A model generated the notes under the pieces. It had not been told where the DNA came from and did no database searches. It saw nothing but the letters and a program-made list of their open reading frames with translations. A program made the position numbers and the translations under genes. From Phlyctochytrium arcticum (taxonomy: Eukaryota > Chytridiomycota > Chytridiomycetes > Chytridiales > Chytridiaceae), in NCBI GenBank assembly GCA_025602905.1, contig JAHLKI010000011.1, forward strand, positions 372,001 to 436,000: a stretch of 64,000 nucleotides of DNA, written 5' to 3'. Below are positions 1 to 12,138 of this stretch, in pieces. Every line of letters begins with the position of its first letter. The stretch's first letter is position 1.

Positions 1-180
1 GGCTGCTACCGCTGTCGGCTCAACAACAATACATGAACCTAACGATCGATCTAGACAGAACTACAGGATCCCTAGGACCAGATAGCGAATTTGACACACC
101 CCCACAACTTTCTTTTCTGTCCCAGTTTGCACTGTGGCTGCCCCCGTCTCTCTTTTTGTCTCTAGTCTAGTCTGAGCACC

Positions 181-1079
181 ATGGTCCGACTGTCAAAACT
201 ATCAGCAACGTCCTGGATGTTGTTTTCCACCGTGTGGGTGGCTCTTTTTGCTGGACTGGTTTGCGCTCAAGGGCTGGTCCCTGACGCTGCCAACCCCATT
301 GGAGATTATTCGTCAACTTTTGCTGCCGACTCGCGGGCTTGGACGGGAAATGTAGTGGTAAGTCTCTTCTTGAACCTATTTAGATCCACAAACACAGACT
401 GATTGTGAATGAATAGACCGCCGCAGATGTTGCAACACTTAATGCTGTGCCTGTCGTTGACGGCGTGGTAAGAAATGATTTGGCGGTTCCTGCTGCACAG
501 ACAGCTGCCACTGCCACGACTCCCGCCGGTGCATTGGCGTGGACCTTTATCGGCCAAGCGGATCCCACCTACAATGGTTATATCCTTTCGTACACGCAGA
601 CTGGCGCCGCTGCCCCTGTCGAGTTCCCCGCGACCGGCATCATCAACCTAAACACTCCCGTTGGTAGTATTGCAAACCCCAACAACCCCGCTGCTGACCC
701 TAAGGTCGCACGACCTGTCAACTCTGGCTGGCTGGTGACGGGAAAGCCCATTCTTTACTTGATTATCGCGGTACTCATTGCTACGCTGATCCTCATGGCC
801 GGGCTTTTGTCGATTGCTCGCCGAAACCACACATCCATTCCACCACTGCCAACCTCTTCAGACACTTTGAGGAGCAAGTCGGGCAGCATCCGATCCCGGC
901 CCAGTATCTCGCACCGACCCGAGATTGAGGAGATTGTGGTGGAGCGTCCACCGCCTGTCCCGCAAGTCTCGAACCGCCCCGCTGGTGCTCGAGCTCTCCC
1001 CAACATCCCCCATGACGCGGTTGCCGAACCCCAGGCGTCTACACCTGTCACTCAGACGCAGATGGGTCCTCCTGTCTAA
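181..1079 (+). CDS. Secreted-type single-pass membrane protein, unknown function
   Basis: Two exons (181-357, 417-1079) joined over a 59-nt intron with a GTAAGT donor; phase is kept and the product is 279 residues. The first 30 residues form a signal peptide: basic start, hydrophobic WMLFSTVWVALFAGLVCA. An extracellular part of about 165 residues rich in Ala, Pro and Thr follows, with little else to recognise. Near residue 190 there is one strong membrane segment (ILYLIIAVLIATLILMAGLL) followed at once by basic residues (ARRNH), so the C-terminus should be cytosolic. The tail of about 80 residues is rich in Ser and Pro and contains PPPVP, a possible SH3 ligand. The layout recalls fungal cell-surface sensors, but no WSC or other named domain is visible and I do not assign a function. 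The 180 bases upstream hold a pyrimidine-rich stretch just before the ATG. Confidence 0.75.
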
Positions 1080-3057
1080 GAGATTTGTTTCCCATCATTC
1101 GACCTTTTATCAATTTGGGATCATGGTAACTGTTTTGACACTTCTTACCGTCGTGTCTTTGGGTAAACCATGTTCCTCAAGCTTATTCCTATCCGTAATT
1201 GATATCTGTGCATAGTATATAGTACATTTTTTTTTCCGTATTCCTTATTCCTAATTGATATCTTCTGTACGTATTAGATCATACCTTTTGCCTTGTACCT
1301 GACATATAGACTTTTTATTTTATTTTCTACCTACTCATTCATTTCCGTTGTTGCCTTTGAGTTTCTCGGTGGCCCTTTTGTGGAATAAATCCGCGGGCAC
1401 TCGACCTCTTTGTTCCGTGACTTCCGTCACGGTAACGGAACTTTATTATCATACTGCCCATACTGCAGTACAGTAGATCTATAGAACAGCAGAGTGATGG
1501 CTTGTGCTGTTTTGTGAGAACTCATGTCACAAGTATCTCTGATACCAACAAAGAAGCTGTGCCGAACAACATCCAAATCTAATCTGATGGCCGGGTCCTC
1601 GGGTAAACACTGGTAAACGTGCTACAACTGTAAATGTTGCTGAACTTGCTGTAGCTTTGGGACATGGGTCTGGTACGATGAGGATGCGTCGTAAGGAAGA
1701 TAAATTATCATACTTTTTGCATCAGGTCTTTTACGAGCTCAACTTTTACATTCGTCCACCCGGCCATTTGTGCAAGACTACGAGGTAAACGGACGATGCT
1801 GCTTGTGCGCATTTGTCGATTGTCATAGTAGACCACCGAACCTTTTTCTCAACATGTGTCTGGAAAAAAAAGAAGCATTCAACTCCATGAATCGTACGGA
1901 TCCCCATCTGCTCGTTTCTGCTACGATATTTGCCGGACTGCCGAGATCGCCGGCCGAGCCAGTCTGGTGCAGCTGGAGCAGATGCACGATGTACGATGGG
2001 GCACTGCGTCGGGACGCTTGGGTATATTCAGGGGTAATGCAGCAATCAATCAGTCAATATCGAGAGCTCTTAAAAAAGTTCTTTTCCGCCAAATTCAGGG
2101 GCGGATCCCTGTGGGGGGGACTTTGAACGGTTTGTCCGAAGTCTCCGGACAGGCCCGTTTCCAGCAGTCTTTCCGTCAAGTACTGTATAGAGTCGGAGTC
2201 TGATAGTATATGGACAGGTCCAGAGTGCGGTTAGCAAGGCAAGGCCGCAACAAAAGTAAGACGTTATCTGAGTAGGAATGGGTGGTCGAAGGTCGTGTGA
2301 GATGCACTGTCTTGACGCGTAGACGCGTCGACGCTGCTTACCAAAGGCCCAAAGGCCCAAGGGGCCGACCGTCGCGTTGATCGAGCCTGCCCAGATCTTT
2401 CTTGACCTCTTTTTCCTATCATGACCACCAGCGCCCAGTACACTCCTCCCTCTGGCATCTTCACCCACCACCATGCATGCTATATAATACGGACCGGACG
2501 GCATCGCTCGAGGATGAGCTGCATGCATGACCCAGCGAAATTGGTCCAGGGGCCGAGGTATCATATCTTATAGATGTTGGCCGCGCGCTATATATCATAT
2601 ATAGTCCCTGGGCTTGAGCCAATTAAGAGCGAGGGGGTGGCAAGGCCCGACGACCCACCCGCGGCGCGCAACCGCTCGTCGGAGTTTCTGCGGTTATTGG
2701 ATGCGTGCGGGGGAAGGGGTCCTGGACCACCGGCCGGCCGGCCTTCCCATCGCCGCGACCGGATCTGAATGATGCAACTTTGTTTGACCCTTCCCGCGCA
2801 ATTCAAAGACCTTTTCCGCATATAACTCGCCAGGCCCCTCCCCACCCGCCGTCGTCCCCCGTACAAATCCCACCTACGCGTCTGGATTTGTATTGACCCT
2901 CCCCAATCAGACGACGACAACGACACACATTTTGCATTAACTTGCCTTCCTCATTGATTTCATTCTCTCCTTCATCTCTCAATTCTTCCTCCCTTCCCCC
3001 ATCACTCGATTCCCCATTGGTTGTGCTTGACACGCCAACCCTCATCTCAACAAGAGT
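1080..3057. other. Intergenic region, no gene seen
   Basis: About 2 kb between the membrane protein gene and the zinc-finger gene. The overlapping short ORFs here have no recognisable domains and no plausible splice partners. The right half looks like a long upstream regulatory region: AT-rich TATATA-type stretches near 2480-2610, a GGCCGGCC run near 2731, and a C/T-rich leader just before the ATG at 3058. Confidence 0.6.
2315..2328. promoter_or_regulatory. Pair of ACGCGT (MluI cell-cycle box type) motifs
   Basis: Two ACGCGT hexamers lie at 2315-2320 and 2323-2328, within 14 bp. In yeasts this hexamer binds the MBF factor, which drives G1/S genes. The pair is about 730 bp upstream of the zinc-finger gene, which is far, so a role is only a guess; the same pairing occurs upstream of DNA2 at 34225-34239. 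Confidence 0.3.
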
Positions 3058-5191
3058 ATGGACGACTTCTTAGATCCCCTCGAGTGTTCCGAATCCTGGA
3101 CGTGGTGCAACCCTCCCGTGTTCCTTCCCCAGGACGACTACTCTTTTACCCAACCGTTTCTCGCTCCACCCGACTCGCCCGAATGCCAATACGCGTACTG
3201 CCAACCGTGTCCCAACTTCTTACCATCTCAGGCCCCGTATTCAGTGTCAGCAATCCCCAACGCCAGCAACCTCGTCTTTTACAATGTCGCTCCGCACCCG
3301 TACTTTGATGGCATGGCCCAACCCGCCTTTACACCAGCTGAACTAGACGCTGCTCTCATCAATTACAGCAACCCGTTCTCCACCAATCTTGGATCTGTCG
3401 GCGCGTACCCGTGTTCCGAGCGAGACTACGCGTTCCCTATGGCCATTTCGCAACAGCTCATCGACGAGAGTAAATTGCGCAAAAGCTCCGGAAAGGCGGC
3501 TACTGCTGGCAAAGCAAAAAAGGCAGAGCGGACCACCAAACGTAGTGACACTGCTCATATTGGCAAAAAGAAACGAGCATCCGTCACGCAACCTCAAGCA
3601 ACGAAATCCCAACGCAAGTCGACTCCTCGCAAATCATCACCCTTTCTACTACTACCCATCGACACTGCAATGCAAAAGTCACTCGAAGTCACACCCACTC
3701 CCTTTGAGCGGGGCCCTACCCCAGAACCTAGCAGCAGTCCCATCAGCCTCATTGATCGCTATGTTGAAGAGGCATCTTGTCGCGTAGACGACTCTCAAGC
3801 AACCCTGGACCGGGACAATCTCTTTGCCAACCCCACACTTTTCGCGGAACACTCTGACTGTGACAGCCAGTCTACCGATCACGACACTCGTCGTCTCAAT
3901 GAATCTGACTGCACCTCACCCCCATCGACGTCTCAGAGCTCACAGGGCTCCCCCACCCTTCAGAGTCGTGTCCCGATCACAAACGGTTCTATTGCCCAGT
4001 GTCAGACAGAACAGGTAGGCATTGCATAGATTGTCTAGCATCAGTGTTGCAGTGTTTAATCCGGCTCAATATAGTTGGACCAGACGGCTTCCGCTCTTGC
4101 ACCGTCCGACAGTTCATCTGGCTCTGACACCGGTTTCGCTGCATCTGCTGAAAAGCAAATTCATTATAGCGACGAAGCAAACTACACCTTCCCGTATTTA
4201 CCTACTCCAACCAAATCTCTTTCCGCCGTTAGCGACTCGGATTCGGATAGCCCTTACAGCAAGTCCCTCATTGAAGATACTCGCAACAAGACGCAAACCT
4301 GCCGCGCGTCGCCAATGTCGTCTCCCGACTTGCAGCATCGGCGTAGCCCGTTCATCCAAGAGCTGACAAGTTCCCCCGAAAGAACGTACCAAACAGCTTA
4401 CACCCACGATCATTTTACGACCGTCCACCAGTCTTCTCCTGAATATCACGAGGATCAGGTAAAGTTTCCACTTGCCTGAACAATGATTTCGGCAGCAGTG
4501 GCTAATATGAGTATAATCAGCATGACCTGAACGGCTTATCATCCCGTGGGCGAACAAATAGCCGCGATCTTAAAATTTCCTACCTCAACACATCTTCCAA
4601 ACGCGCCCGTTCGCCTTCAAGAACCTCAGAATCCTCGTTTTCGTTCTCTGACGACGAAGAAGATGCCCTCCAAGCGCCTCCGCGTCGCCGACCCAAGATA
4701 CACGCAACGTCCTATCCCTCCGCTCCCGAATCCGAAGACAGCCTTTCGTCACCGGACGAAAGCGACACAGTGAAGACTCTCACAAGCTCGGTTGTTTGGG
4801 AAAAAGACAACAGCGGCCGATTCGTTTGTCCTCAGCGAGGGTGCAAAAAGACATTTGAGCGCAAATTCAACGGAAGCACACACTACGCAACACACTTTGA
4901 CGTTCGCATGCACTCTTGCTCCGCGTGCAACAAAACGGTGAGCAATCATTTAATATGTTTCTCTTGCCAATTCTGTCTGTGTTCTAAACCATGATTTGTC
5001 TATAGTTCACCCGATCCTACGACTTGAAGCGTCACCAGAAACTACACAAACTGTCATCCGGGCCAGGCCGCCTATCATCGGAGCCTGACAGTGAGCCCCA
5101 AGCGCCAAAGAAGCGAGGAAGATCGCCCGAGTCAGACAGTGAGCCTCAACAGCCAAAGAAGCGAGGCAGGTCCGGAACGGCCAAGGCTTGA
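3058..5191 (+). CDS. C2H2 zinc-finger transcription factor
   Basis: Four exons (3058-4014, 4075-4458, 4521-4937, 5006-5191), all introns phase 0, product 647 residues. The first 520 residues are low-complexity, rich in Ser, Pro and Thr, with a basic Lys-rich patch near residues 140-195 that could be a nuclear signal. Two C2H2 fingers sit near the C-terminus: finger 1 has C-x4-C-x12-H-x3-H, finger 2 has C-x2-C-x12-H-x3-H and is cut by the last intron between its Cys and His halves. After them comes a short tail with two near-identical repeats of SEPQxPKKRGRS, again nuclear-signal-like. Paired C2H2 fingers at the C-terminus are typical of fungal stress and development regulators, but I do not recognise an orthologue. 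The start is the first ATG after a C/T-rich leader. Confidence 0.8.
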
Positions 5192-5335
5192 AAGAGCAAC
5201 TCGCCCCAGAAAAATGGACACCGCTCCTCAATACTGTATATATCGACAGTGAGCCTTAGCCGTCAACGAAGCGGCCAAGATTTCCGAACGGAAAAGGCTA
5301 GAAGACAGTCAGCGCCAACAAAACGGACACAAGTT
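5087..5335 (+). repeat. Nested tandem duplications at the 3' end of the zinc-finger gene
   Basis: Two 48-bp units (5087-5134, 5135-5182) encode the SEPQxPKKRGRS repeats. A larger unit of about 110 bp starts at 5135 and recurs, decayed, from 5245 to about 5335, beyond the stop codon. In the second large unit the same frame is interrupted by TAG, so the duplicated tail there is non-coding. Confidence 0.65.
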
Positions 5336-5745
5336 CCAATATGGCCCCCTCCAGACATGTCGACAAAAGATTTCCCCTTCAACATAACCAACAAACGGGA
5401 CAAGAGTCTCCATTATATTCCCCCACATATCCACAAACCACATCAACGCACCGCTTGCGGTTAGCAAGACATCCTCAGTAATTACGGCATACATATTTAC
5501 GCATCAACAAGCACGACCGTGCATAGGAATCTATTTATACCCACCAAGAATGATGGCCTTACAAAGGCAAAGACGTTCCTACTTATTAGGATCCAGCACA
5601 GACAAAGTTTTGAAACATATTTTACTTTTGTATTTTTAGTTCTTGTAATTAGTTTAGGTTCTTCCTTAGCATGATAGCATAAATGCAATCTATACCATCT
5701 GTAAATTTTCAAAATAATACCCCAAAAATTAAAAGATAAACATTG
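5336..5745. other. AT-rich spacer, no gene seen
   Basis: Composition drops sharply to AT-rich DNA after the zinc-finger gene. No ORF with a recognisable domain; this looks like the border of the mobile-element island. Confidence 0.5.
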
Positions 5746-7292
5746 GCGAAACAAATACCGGGTGTCCGCGAACGGCTGGCCTAAACATTTGTAGAGAGAG
5801 CAGTGGGACTGTTCATCTGCCAGCAGGTTCTGGGGTTATTTTTCTTCAATTTTGACGTTACAATTGGCATATAGTACTATATAATAGCGCAAAGAGCATC
5901 CAAGGAGTTAGATACCCCGGTCAACTCAGCTGGAAAAGATATTAGAACTAGACTGAACATATGAAAACCAATTGGCAAAACTAGACAAATTTTGACAAAT
6001 CAAAAATCAGTGAGAACCTAAAAAGATGCGGGAGTTATTGGAAGTTGCGGGCATTTTGAATAAGCACACTATTGGTCTGCTAACAGATGTTTGTTTTAAT
6101 ATCTGTCCATTGACAATTCCAGACTTGGAAGACATTCCTTTAAAATTGAAATCACATACAAAGGTTGAATTATCTCCCAGACCACTTAAGGACACTCAAC
6201 CTGAACCAACAGTCCAGAAGGGAAAGTAGTCTAATCATTCTCAGAGGCATTATAATAGTATGCATAATGGGCTGCTCGCACATACTCCCTTAGGTTGGGA
6301 AGTGTTCAATGTGTACTCCCCCCTTTCATGCTGAAGTGTAGCAGCTTTTCAACAGACTTGTAAAGGGACAAGCACTTCAACTGAAACTGAGATTATGTCT
6401 CATTCGGAGCAAAAACCATGAAACCCTATATCATGAAATTTTGAGATTTACCTAAAATGGTATGATTCCATATGATTCAATGAGATGTGGTGATTCATGA
6501 TATGCGTGACCAACTCCAGCAAGGTCAACCACAGAGAAGGTCAGCAAGGATGAGGAAGGAAACTTGGGTTGTGTAGAACAAAATAGAAGAAGAAAGAGTG
6601 AACTTCGATGAACAGCAAAAGAACAATATAGTAAGGAAAATGTTGAATGTACGCCTTTATGTTGTTAAATGGACGCCCTGTTATATGGACGCCTTCCCAG
6701 CTGCGCAATTTGATCTGGTTGAGGCCTCTACTGGGTGAAAATGTGGTTCCTGTGGAAAACGAGGGCTACACCAGGAGGATTTGCAGGAATCGAATTCATA
6801 CATGGTTGGTGATGGCAGTCAGTGATGGATGCCACATCAAAAAGCTTGTCTTCATCAGAATTACCTCCCTCTACAACTTTTGTTCATCAATATTTAGCAA
6901 CTTTGATTCAAGTCACAAGATAGTATCAGGCCTCAGCTTGTTACTACCGTATCTGATTTTTGATCAGGTGAAGTGCTAAAGTACTCTCACCATGAAAAAG
7001 GTGTACATTTAACCAGAATAATAAATACCTTTGGAAATAACAATCCAAAGGGCGTGAGGGTAATGCAAGACAAAAGAGAAATTGTGTAAAAACAGACATC
7101 AAAGAAAACAAAGCACTGAGTGTGAAGAAAGAAACTTCATCATGTAAGTAAAAAATGCAACCGAGGCAAAAGAAAACTAGAACAAAATAATTAAGAATAG
7201 TGCATCCCAACACATTACATGTTGAAAAATGTGTGAAAGAATTAGAAAATAAAAAAGGCCAGCCATTTGCGGACACCTGGTACTTGTTTTGC
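5746..7292. repeat. Segment flanked by 37-bp inverted repeats
   Basis: Bases 5746-5782 and the reverse complement of 7256-7292 agree at 32 of 37 positions, and share the cores GGTGTCCGC and GGCTGGCCT. The 1.5 kb between them is AT-rich and holds only short ORFs (a 67-codon one at 6026-6229) with no recognisable domain. It may be a non-autonomous DNA transposon, or two separate elements of one TIR family. I saw no convincing target-site duplication. Confidence 0.4.
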
Positions 7293-7362
7293 AGACACCA
7301 GGTTGTTGCTATTTGTTAGTGATCTTTGAGCTATTCACAGAGCTATTTGCTTGGCTTCCAAG

Positions 7363-7558
7363 TGTTGCTAGATTTTTCGAAAATGAGCAGAACTACAGTA
7401 TTGAGTGAAGTGGGAGACTGAAAATGTATTGATAATATGCACAGGAGAGACGCAGCGATCGTGCTGCTCTTATACAGATCAGAAGCTTTCTAGAAATTTC
7501 TACAGATTTCATTCACCGCTCACATCACAATCGTGCACGTGATTCCTGATTCGCAACA
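7363..7558 (-). repeat. 3' LTR of the copia element
   Basis: A 196-bp segment that begins and ends with TGTTGC/GCAACA. On the minus strand it contains a TATAAG promoter-like box. It follows the polypurine tract at 7559-7567 directly. No second LTR was found. Confidence 0.7.
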
Positions 7559-7567
7559 CTCCCCCTC
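7559..7567 (-). other. Polypurine tract of the copia element
   Basis: The minus strand reads GAGGGGGAG directly before the LTR start TGTTGC. This is the usual plus-strand primer site of copia elements. Confidence 0.65.
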
Positions 7568-7602
7568 AGCACAAAGCTGCGTAAACCAAAGACAACAGAG
7601 TC

Positions 7603-10600
7603 CTAGGGACCAAGCATACTTGAGATACGGCGAAGTCCGAGGAGGGTTGTGAGTTCTTTATTAATAATAGGAGGCAGGCTCTTGGTACAGATGTCGGCGA
7701 TGTTTTCCCTTGATCGAACTTGTTTGATTTCCAGATCGCCTCCTTCGAGTTCGCTTGTAAAGAAGAACTTGGGATCGATGTGCTTCACTCTGTCGCCTTT
7801 GACGAATCCAGACTTGAGTTGTGCCACGCACGCCGCGTTGTCCTCGCAAATGGTAGTTGGTGAAAGGTCAATCGGAAGTCCAGTTGACTCTGCAATAAAT
7901 TTCAGTACGCGTCTGAGCCAAATGCATTCACGACTTGCTTCATAAGCAGCTATCAACTCAGCGTGGTTTGACGATGTTGCAGTTACAGTCTGCTTCGTGG
8001 ACCTCCAAGAGATAGCTGTTCCACCGTACATCAGCACATAACCAGTCTGCGACTTGCTTTTGTGCGGGTCGGATCGGTATCCGGCATCAGCATACGCGAT
8101 CAGTTTCGGGTCAGGCGTATTGCGGTAGTACAGTCCCATGTCGCTGGTTCCCTTGAGATATCTTAGGACTTGCTTGACTCCGGTCCAATGTCGTTTTGTG
8201 GGTGCCTTGGAGTGTCTCGCTAAAAGTGATACCGCGAACGCTATGTCCGGTCTTGACGTGTTGGCCAAATACATCAATGCGCCAATTGCTGACAGATATG
8301 GGACGTTCGGTGGTAAAATTTCCTCCCCCTCTTCAGCAGGCCTGAAGGGATCTTTCTCGGGGTCCAGACTTCGAACGACCATAGGTGTGGAGCTTGGGTG
8401 GCACTCGCTCATGTTGAACTTGTCCAGTAGCCTCTTGATGAAGGTTTCTTGGTGTAATAAGATACTTCCGTCGCGTAGATGTGTGACTTGAATTCCTAGA
8501 CAGAAGGTGGTTTTGCCCAAGTCTTTCATTTCAAATTGTGAACTTAACAGTTTCTTTGCGTACTCGACCGCCTTCTTAGTGCCAATAAGGTTCACGTCGT
8601 CAACATAGATGGCCAGGATAACCACACCATCTTCACATCGTTTGACAAATATGGTTGGGCAAAGGTCGGATGTCTTGAAGTCATGTTGCTCCAAGAATTT
8701 TGCCAGACATAAGTACCACATGCGTCCAGATTGTCGCAATCCATACAACGCCCGTTGAAGCTTGACCGTAGCTCGAATGAAGTTCTTGGTATTAGCGATT
8801 CCTTCAGGTGCGCGAATGTAAAGTGGTCTGTCCAGCGGTCCATACAGGTAGGCGGTGACGACGTCCATAAGCCATATGCATAGGAGGAATTGAATGGCCA
8901 ATGCAATGAGTAGCCGATAGGTCGTAATATCCATCACAGGGGCATAAGTTTGCTGAAAATCCTTGCCCAGTTCTTGCGTAAACCCTTGCGCAACCAGTCT
9001 TGCTTTGTACCGTATGACTTCTCCAGCCGCGTTTCTTTTCCTAACATAAATCCACCTATAGCCAATAGGGATGATTCCTTCAGGTGCCTCTTGCGCCGGG
9101 CCAAATACCTTTCTTCGTTCCAAAGCTTTAAGCTCTTCTTCGATCGCCGCTTTCCACAATGGCCAATCTGGCCGACGTTTGGCTTCATCGATAGTCTTGG
9201 GATCTGTGTCTGAGATCTCAACTGCAGTGTCTCGGTCGTCAGCCGTTATGTTGGACGCAGCAAGATAACAGAAAGCTTTCAGATCCGTCGAAAATCAGTC
9301 TTGAAGTCCAACTCCAGGGACGTACTCCAAACTAACACAATTCGATTGTACGTTCTCAGCCGGGGTGTCGCCTCCACCGGCAGCGGCGTCGACAGCAGGG
9401 CCAGCGCTGTTTTCCTTTTGCGACAATACCTCAACAGATCCGAGCCCTGAATCTGGAGCAGCGCTTTTTCCTATAACCGGTTGTTTTCTCTGGCTCGATT
9501 CATGTGTGACGTCACTTTTCTTGGCCTCTGCTGTTTTCCTACTCTTTCGCGGAACGGTGTCTTTAGATCCTTTGGGTCGACCTCTTTTTCGTTGTTGCAC
9601 CGTGGTCTCGTTGGCTGGCGTGTCAATAGCTATTGCGACTGGTGCGTTGATGGCATCTTTTTGAATCGCAGCCTTTTCTTTCATGACACCAGACGCTCTG
9701 TTAAATCCATCTGGGAGCTCATTCGCCATAGTCCTTAGGTGGAGTAAATCAAGAACACTTTGGTTGCAGGTCTCGTTGGGCGGATCGATTTGGCGGCAAA
9801 TAACTTGTCCTTGAACGCTTTCAAATGGGTCGGGGCGGTCCGGTTTGTCTTCGGGGGCGTCGAAAAGTTCACCAGTAAGTGTCGGGAAGGTGGTCTCGTC
9901 GAATACACAATCTTGAAAGCGTGCGGTCAGTTGGTCTCCGGTCTTAAGAACGAGAAACTTGACGATCGAGGGCGATCGACACCCAGCATAAGTAGCCAAT
10001 GTACGTTGCGGACCCATCTTGTGTGTCGTTTCGGTTCCGGGATAGGGACATGCACGGCGCATCCAAAGGTCCTCAAGTGAGCTACCGATGGCTTGAAACC
10101 TGTCGCAATCTCTTTGGGGCTTAAGTCTTGCTCGGCGGACGGTCGATTCCTCAATAGGTATGCCGCATGTAATACAGCGTATCCCCACGCCGATGTGGGT
10201 AGATTGGATCCCATCAATAGCGTCCTTGCAACCATGGATACTCGCTTGATATAAGACTCGGCTACCGCGTTATGGAAATGGACATAAGGAACGCTGTACT
10301 CCATAATAACTCCTTGGGACATACACCAATCTTGCAAGGCTTGTGATTGGTATTCGGCGGCATTATCGAAGCGAATGATCTTGATTGGGTGTTCCGGGTA
10401 ATGTGTCTTGAGGCGGAAAAGTTGGCCGAGTAACTTCAAATTGGCTTCGTTCTTAGAGGCAAGGAGATCCACATCAGCAAAACGCCCGTTGGCATCACAA
10501 TAAACTTGAAAGTATCGGTGCTCGCCACTGGGTACCCGAAAAGGACCGCAGATATCCACATGCAATTTGTTAAGAAACCCCACTGCCATCGATGGTTGTT

Positions 10601-10951
10601 TCGAGTGTGCCGGTCGCTGGATCAGTTTTCCTTGAGTGCATGGAAGGCAGAATGGTTGGGTCCTGGGAACGTCGGCAGGCTTGATGGGTAGGCCTCGGAC
10701 AGCTTTACAAATTCGGCGATAGGTTGTGCGTCCCGGGTGTCCTAGTCGATCATGCCAGAGCTGGACTTGTCCTGATACAGTTGAAGTTTGAAATGAAGCC
10801 GTAGTCCCAATGATTGTTGCTTTGTGGGTAGACTTGACGACAGGGGTACTTCTTTGAACTTGAGCTATCGTTGTTGCATATAGTCCGTTTCCTGCAGAGA
10901 AAATTTCATGAGAGTGTGCAACAACTTTACCCCATTTTAAGGAGCGAGGAA
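7603..10951 (-). pseudogene. copia pol polyprotein, broken
   Basis: Read 10951 to 7603. The first part carries the GAG-pre-integrase zinc motif (WHDRLGHPG with a later CLPC) and the integrase core (VDICGPF, then FDNAAEYQ and the E of AVAESYIKR). A frameshift near 10010-10030 moves the reading frame; the new frame then runs through a Lys-rich linker (KRGRPKGSK) to the reverse transcriptase (WKAAIEEEL, YVDDVNLI) and RNase H (YADAGYRSDP, SSNHAELIAAYEA), ending at 7603. One in-frame TGA lies at 9295-9297. So there are at least two lesions, plus loss of the whole 5' third. Domain order integrase-RT-RNase H identifies the Ty1/copia type. The copy is not able to move by itself. Confidence 0.85.
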
Positions 10952-11411
10952 CCAAGCCCTTTACAAAGCTGATTCAGATCTGTGTAATTGCTAGCATTTT
11001 TTTTGCATCAAACAATATTTTTCTGATACAGTTTTTACTCCCACAAAAAGTGACCTAACCAAAATTGCTCAGCCTTTTTTTGAGGCATAGTCATTGCATT
11101 TGGGGGCATAGTCATCCCAGTAGTCACCAAAACAGACCCGGTGGCCGCAAAACAAATACTGGGTGTCCAAATAAAATTGACACGCCAGATAAATGTTTTG
11201 GAGGGAACAGAATGATATGTACAATGGTGAAGAAAAGTAGGATCAAATACATGAAGAGAAAGGCAGCAAAAGAATATTTAGCAAGTGTGGCAAATAACTG
11301 ATCAGATATGTTGGAAAACAAAGCAGTACAGCAAGGTAGACAAGAGAAGCTAGGTTAGCAGCACACAAAACAACACCAAAAGGGGCAAACTATTAGGGCA
11401 AGCGCAAGAAA

Positions 11412-12132
11412 GGAGACGACCTAAACTGTGGAGAGCTTTTGACTGAAATGTGGAGTGTCCCCCTCATTTGGCCCTAAAAGAGTGTAATGCTTGCCCAAAG
11501 AGGTACAGTATCATTGCCCAAACCACAGCCCGGCAATCTGGAATAGCTGTCCTCTTGAGCTGGCATACCCAGTCCGGCGTGTCTGCCCTGGGGAAACACT
11601 CCTCCTGTGTCAAAACAAAAGAGTGTTTAAAAAAAAATCCCATAGGGAAAAGACTATCATCGCCATGCTGGTTGTATAGACAATCAGACAATCTGTGCTT
11701 TCTCTTACACAGGGCGGCTGGCTTCCAACATTGATGGCAATGAGATCCTGCCCGGAGGCCCATTGGCGGTTGCAAGATTGCGGTCCCCAAAACTTACGCC
11801 ATTCTTTCTGCTTTGCAGTGCATAGTACTTGCAAGGAATCCCCTCCATTTGACAGGTCCATTTCCTCTTCTTCCGCCTGTTGAACTGTTCGGCCATATCC
11901 CATTCCGCCGGTGCTCCTGCCATGCTCCTTGCAATGTCTTCTCCCTAAAAGGTGTTTGGGACAATTCTGTTGATCCGATTACATGAATTGCCAAATTGGA
12001 TGCAAGAACCTGAGTCCACAAGTCCGGGGGTCGAATATATACACCTTAGGCAATAATCTTACCCTTTTCGGTCCAAATGAGGGGGACACTCCGCATTTCA
12101 GTCAAAAGCTCTCCGCAGTTTAGGTCGTCTCC
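11412..12132. mobile_element. Non-autonomous TIR element with 6-bp target duplication
   Basis: 721 bp with inverted ends of about 70 bp (starting GGAGACGACCTAAACTG) at 11412-11481 and 12063-12132, with only a few mismatches. AAGAAA flanks it on both sides (11406-11411, 12133-12138). No ORF with a recognisable domain. The superfamily is uncertain; a 6-bp duplication is uncommon. Confidence 0.65.
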
Positions 12133-12138
12133 AAGAAA

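Larger units (their letters stand above)
7363..10951 (-). mobile_element. 5'-truncated Ty1/copia retrotransposon
   Basis: Minus-strand element of 3,589 bp. It retains part of the GAG-pre-integrase domain, integrase, reverse transcriptase, RNase H, a polypurine tract and the 3' LTR, but lacks gag, protease and the 5' LTR. It is bounded by CCAAG at 7358-7362 and again at 10952-10956, a 5-bp direct repeat of the size expected for an LTR element. The flanks join up into a sequence that aligns with the undisturbed copy at 18882-19175. Confidence 0.75.
7271..11168. mobile_element. Small TIR element, copy 1, split by the copia insertion
   Basis: Its ends are 22-bp inverted repeats (GGACACCTGGTACTTG... 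at 7271-7292; its complement at 11147-11168). Without the copia (7363-10951) and one 5-bp duplication it is about 304 bp. The interior matches, inverted, the copy at 18882-19175 on both sides of the copia insertion point, which proves that the copia came later. No coding capacity; MITE-like. Confidence 0.6.
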
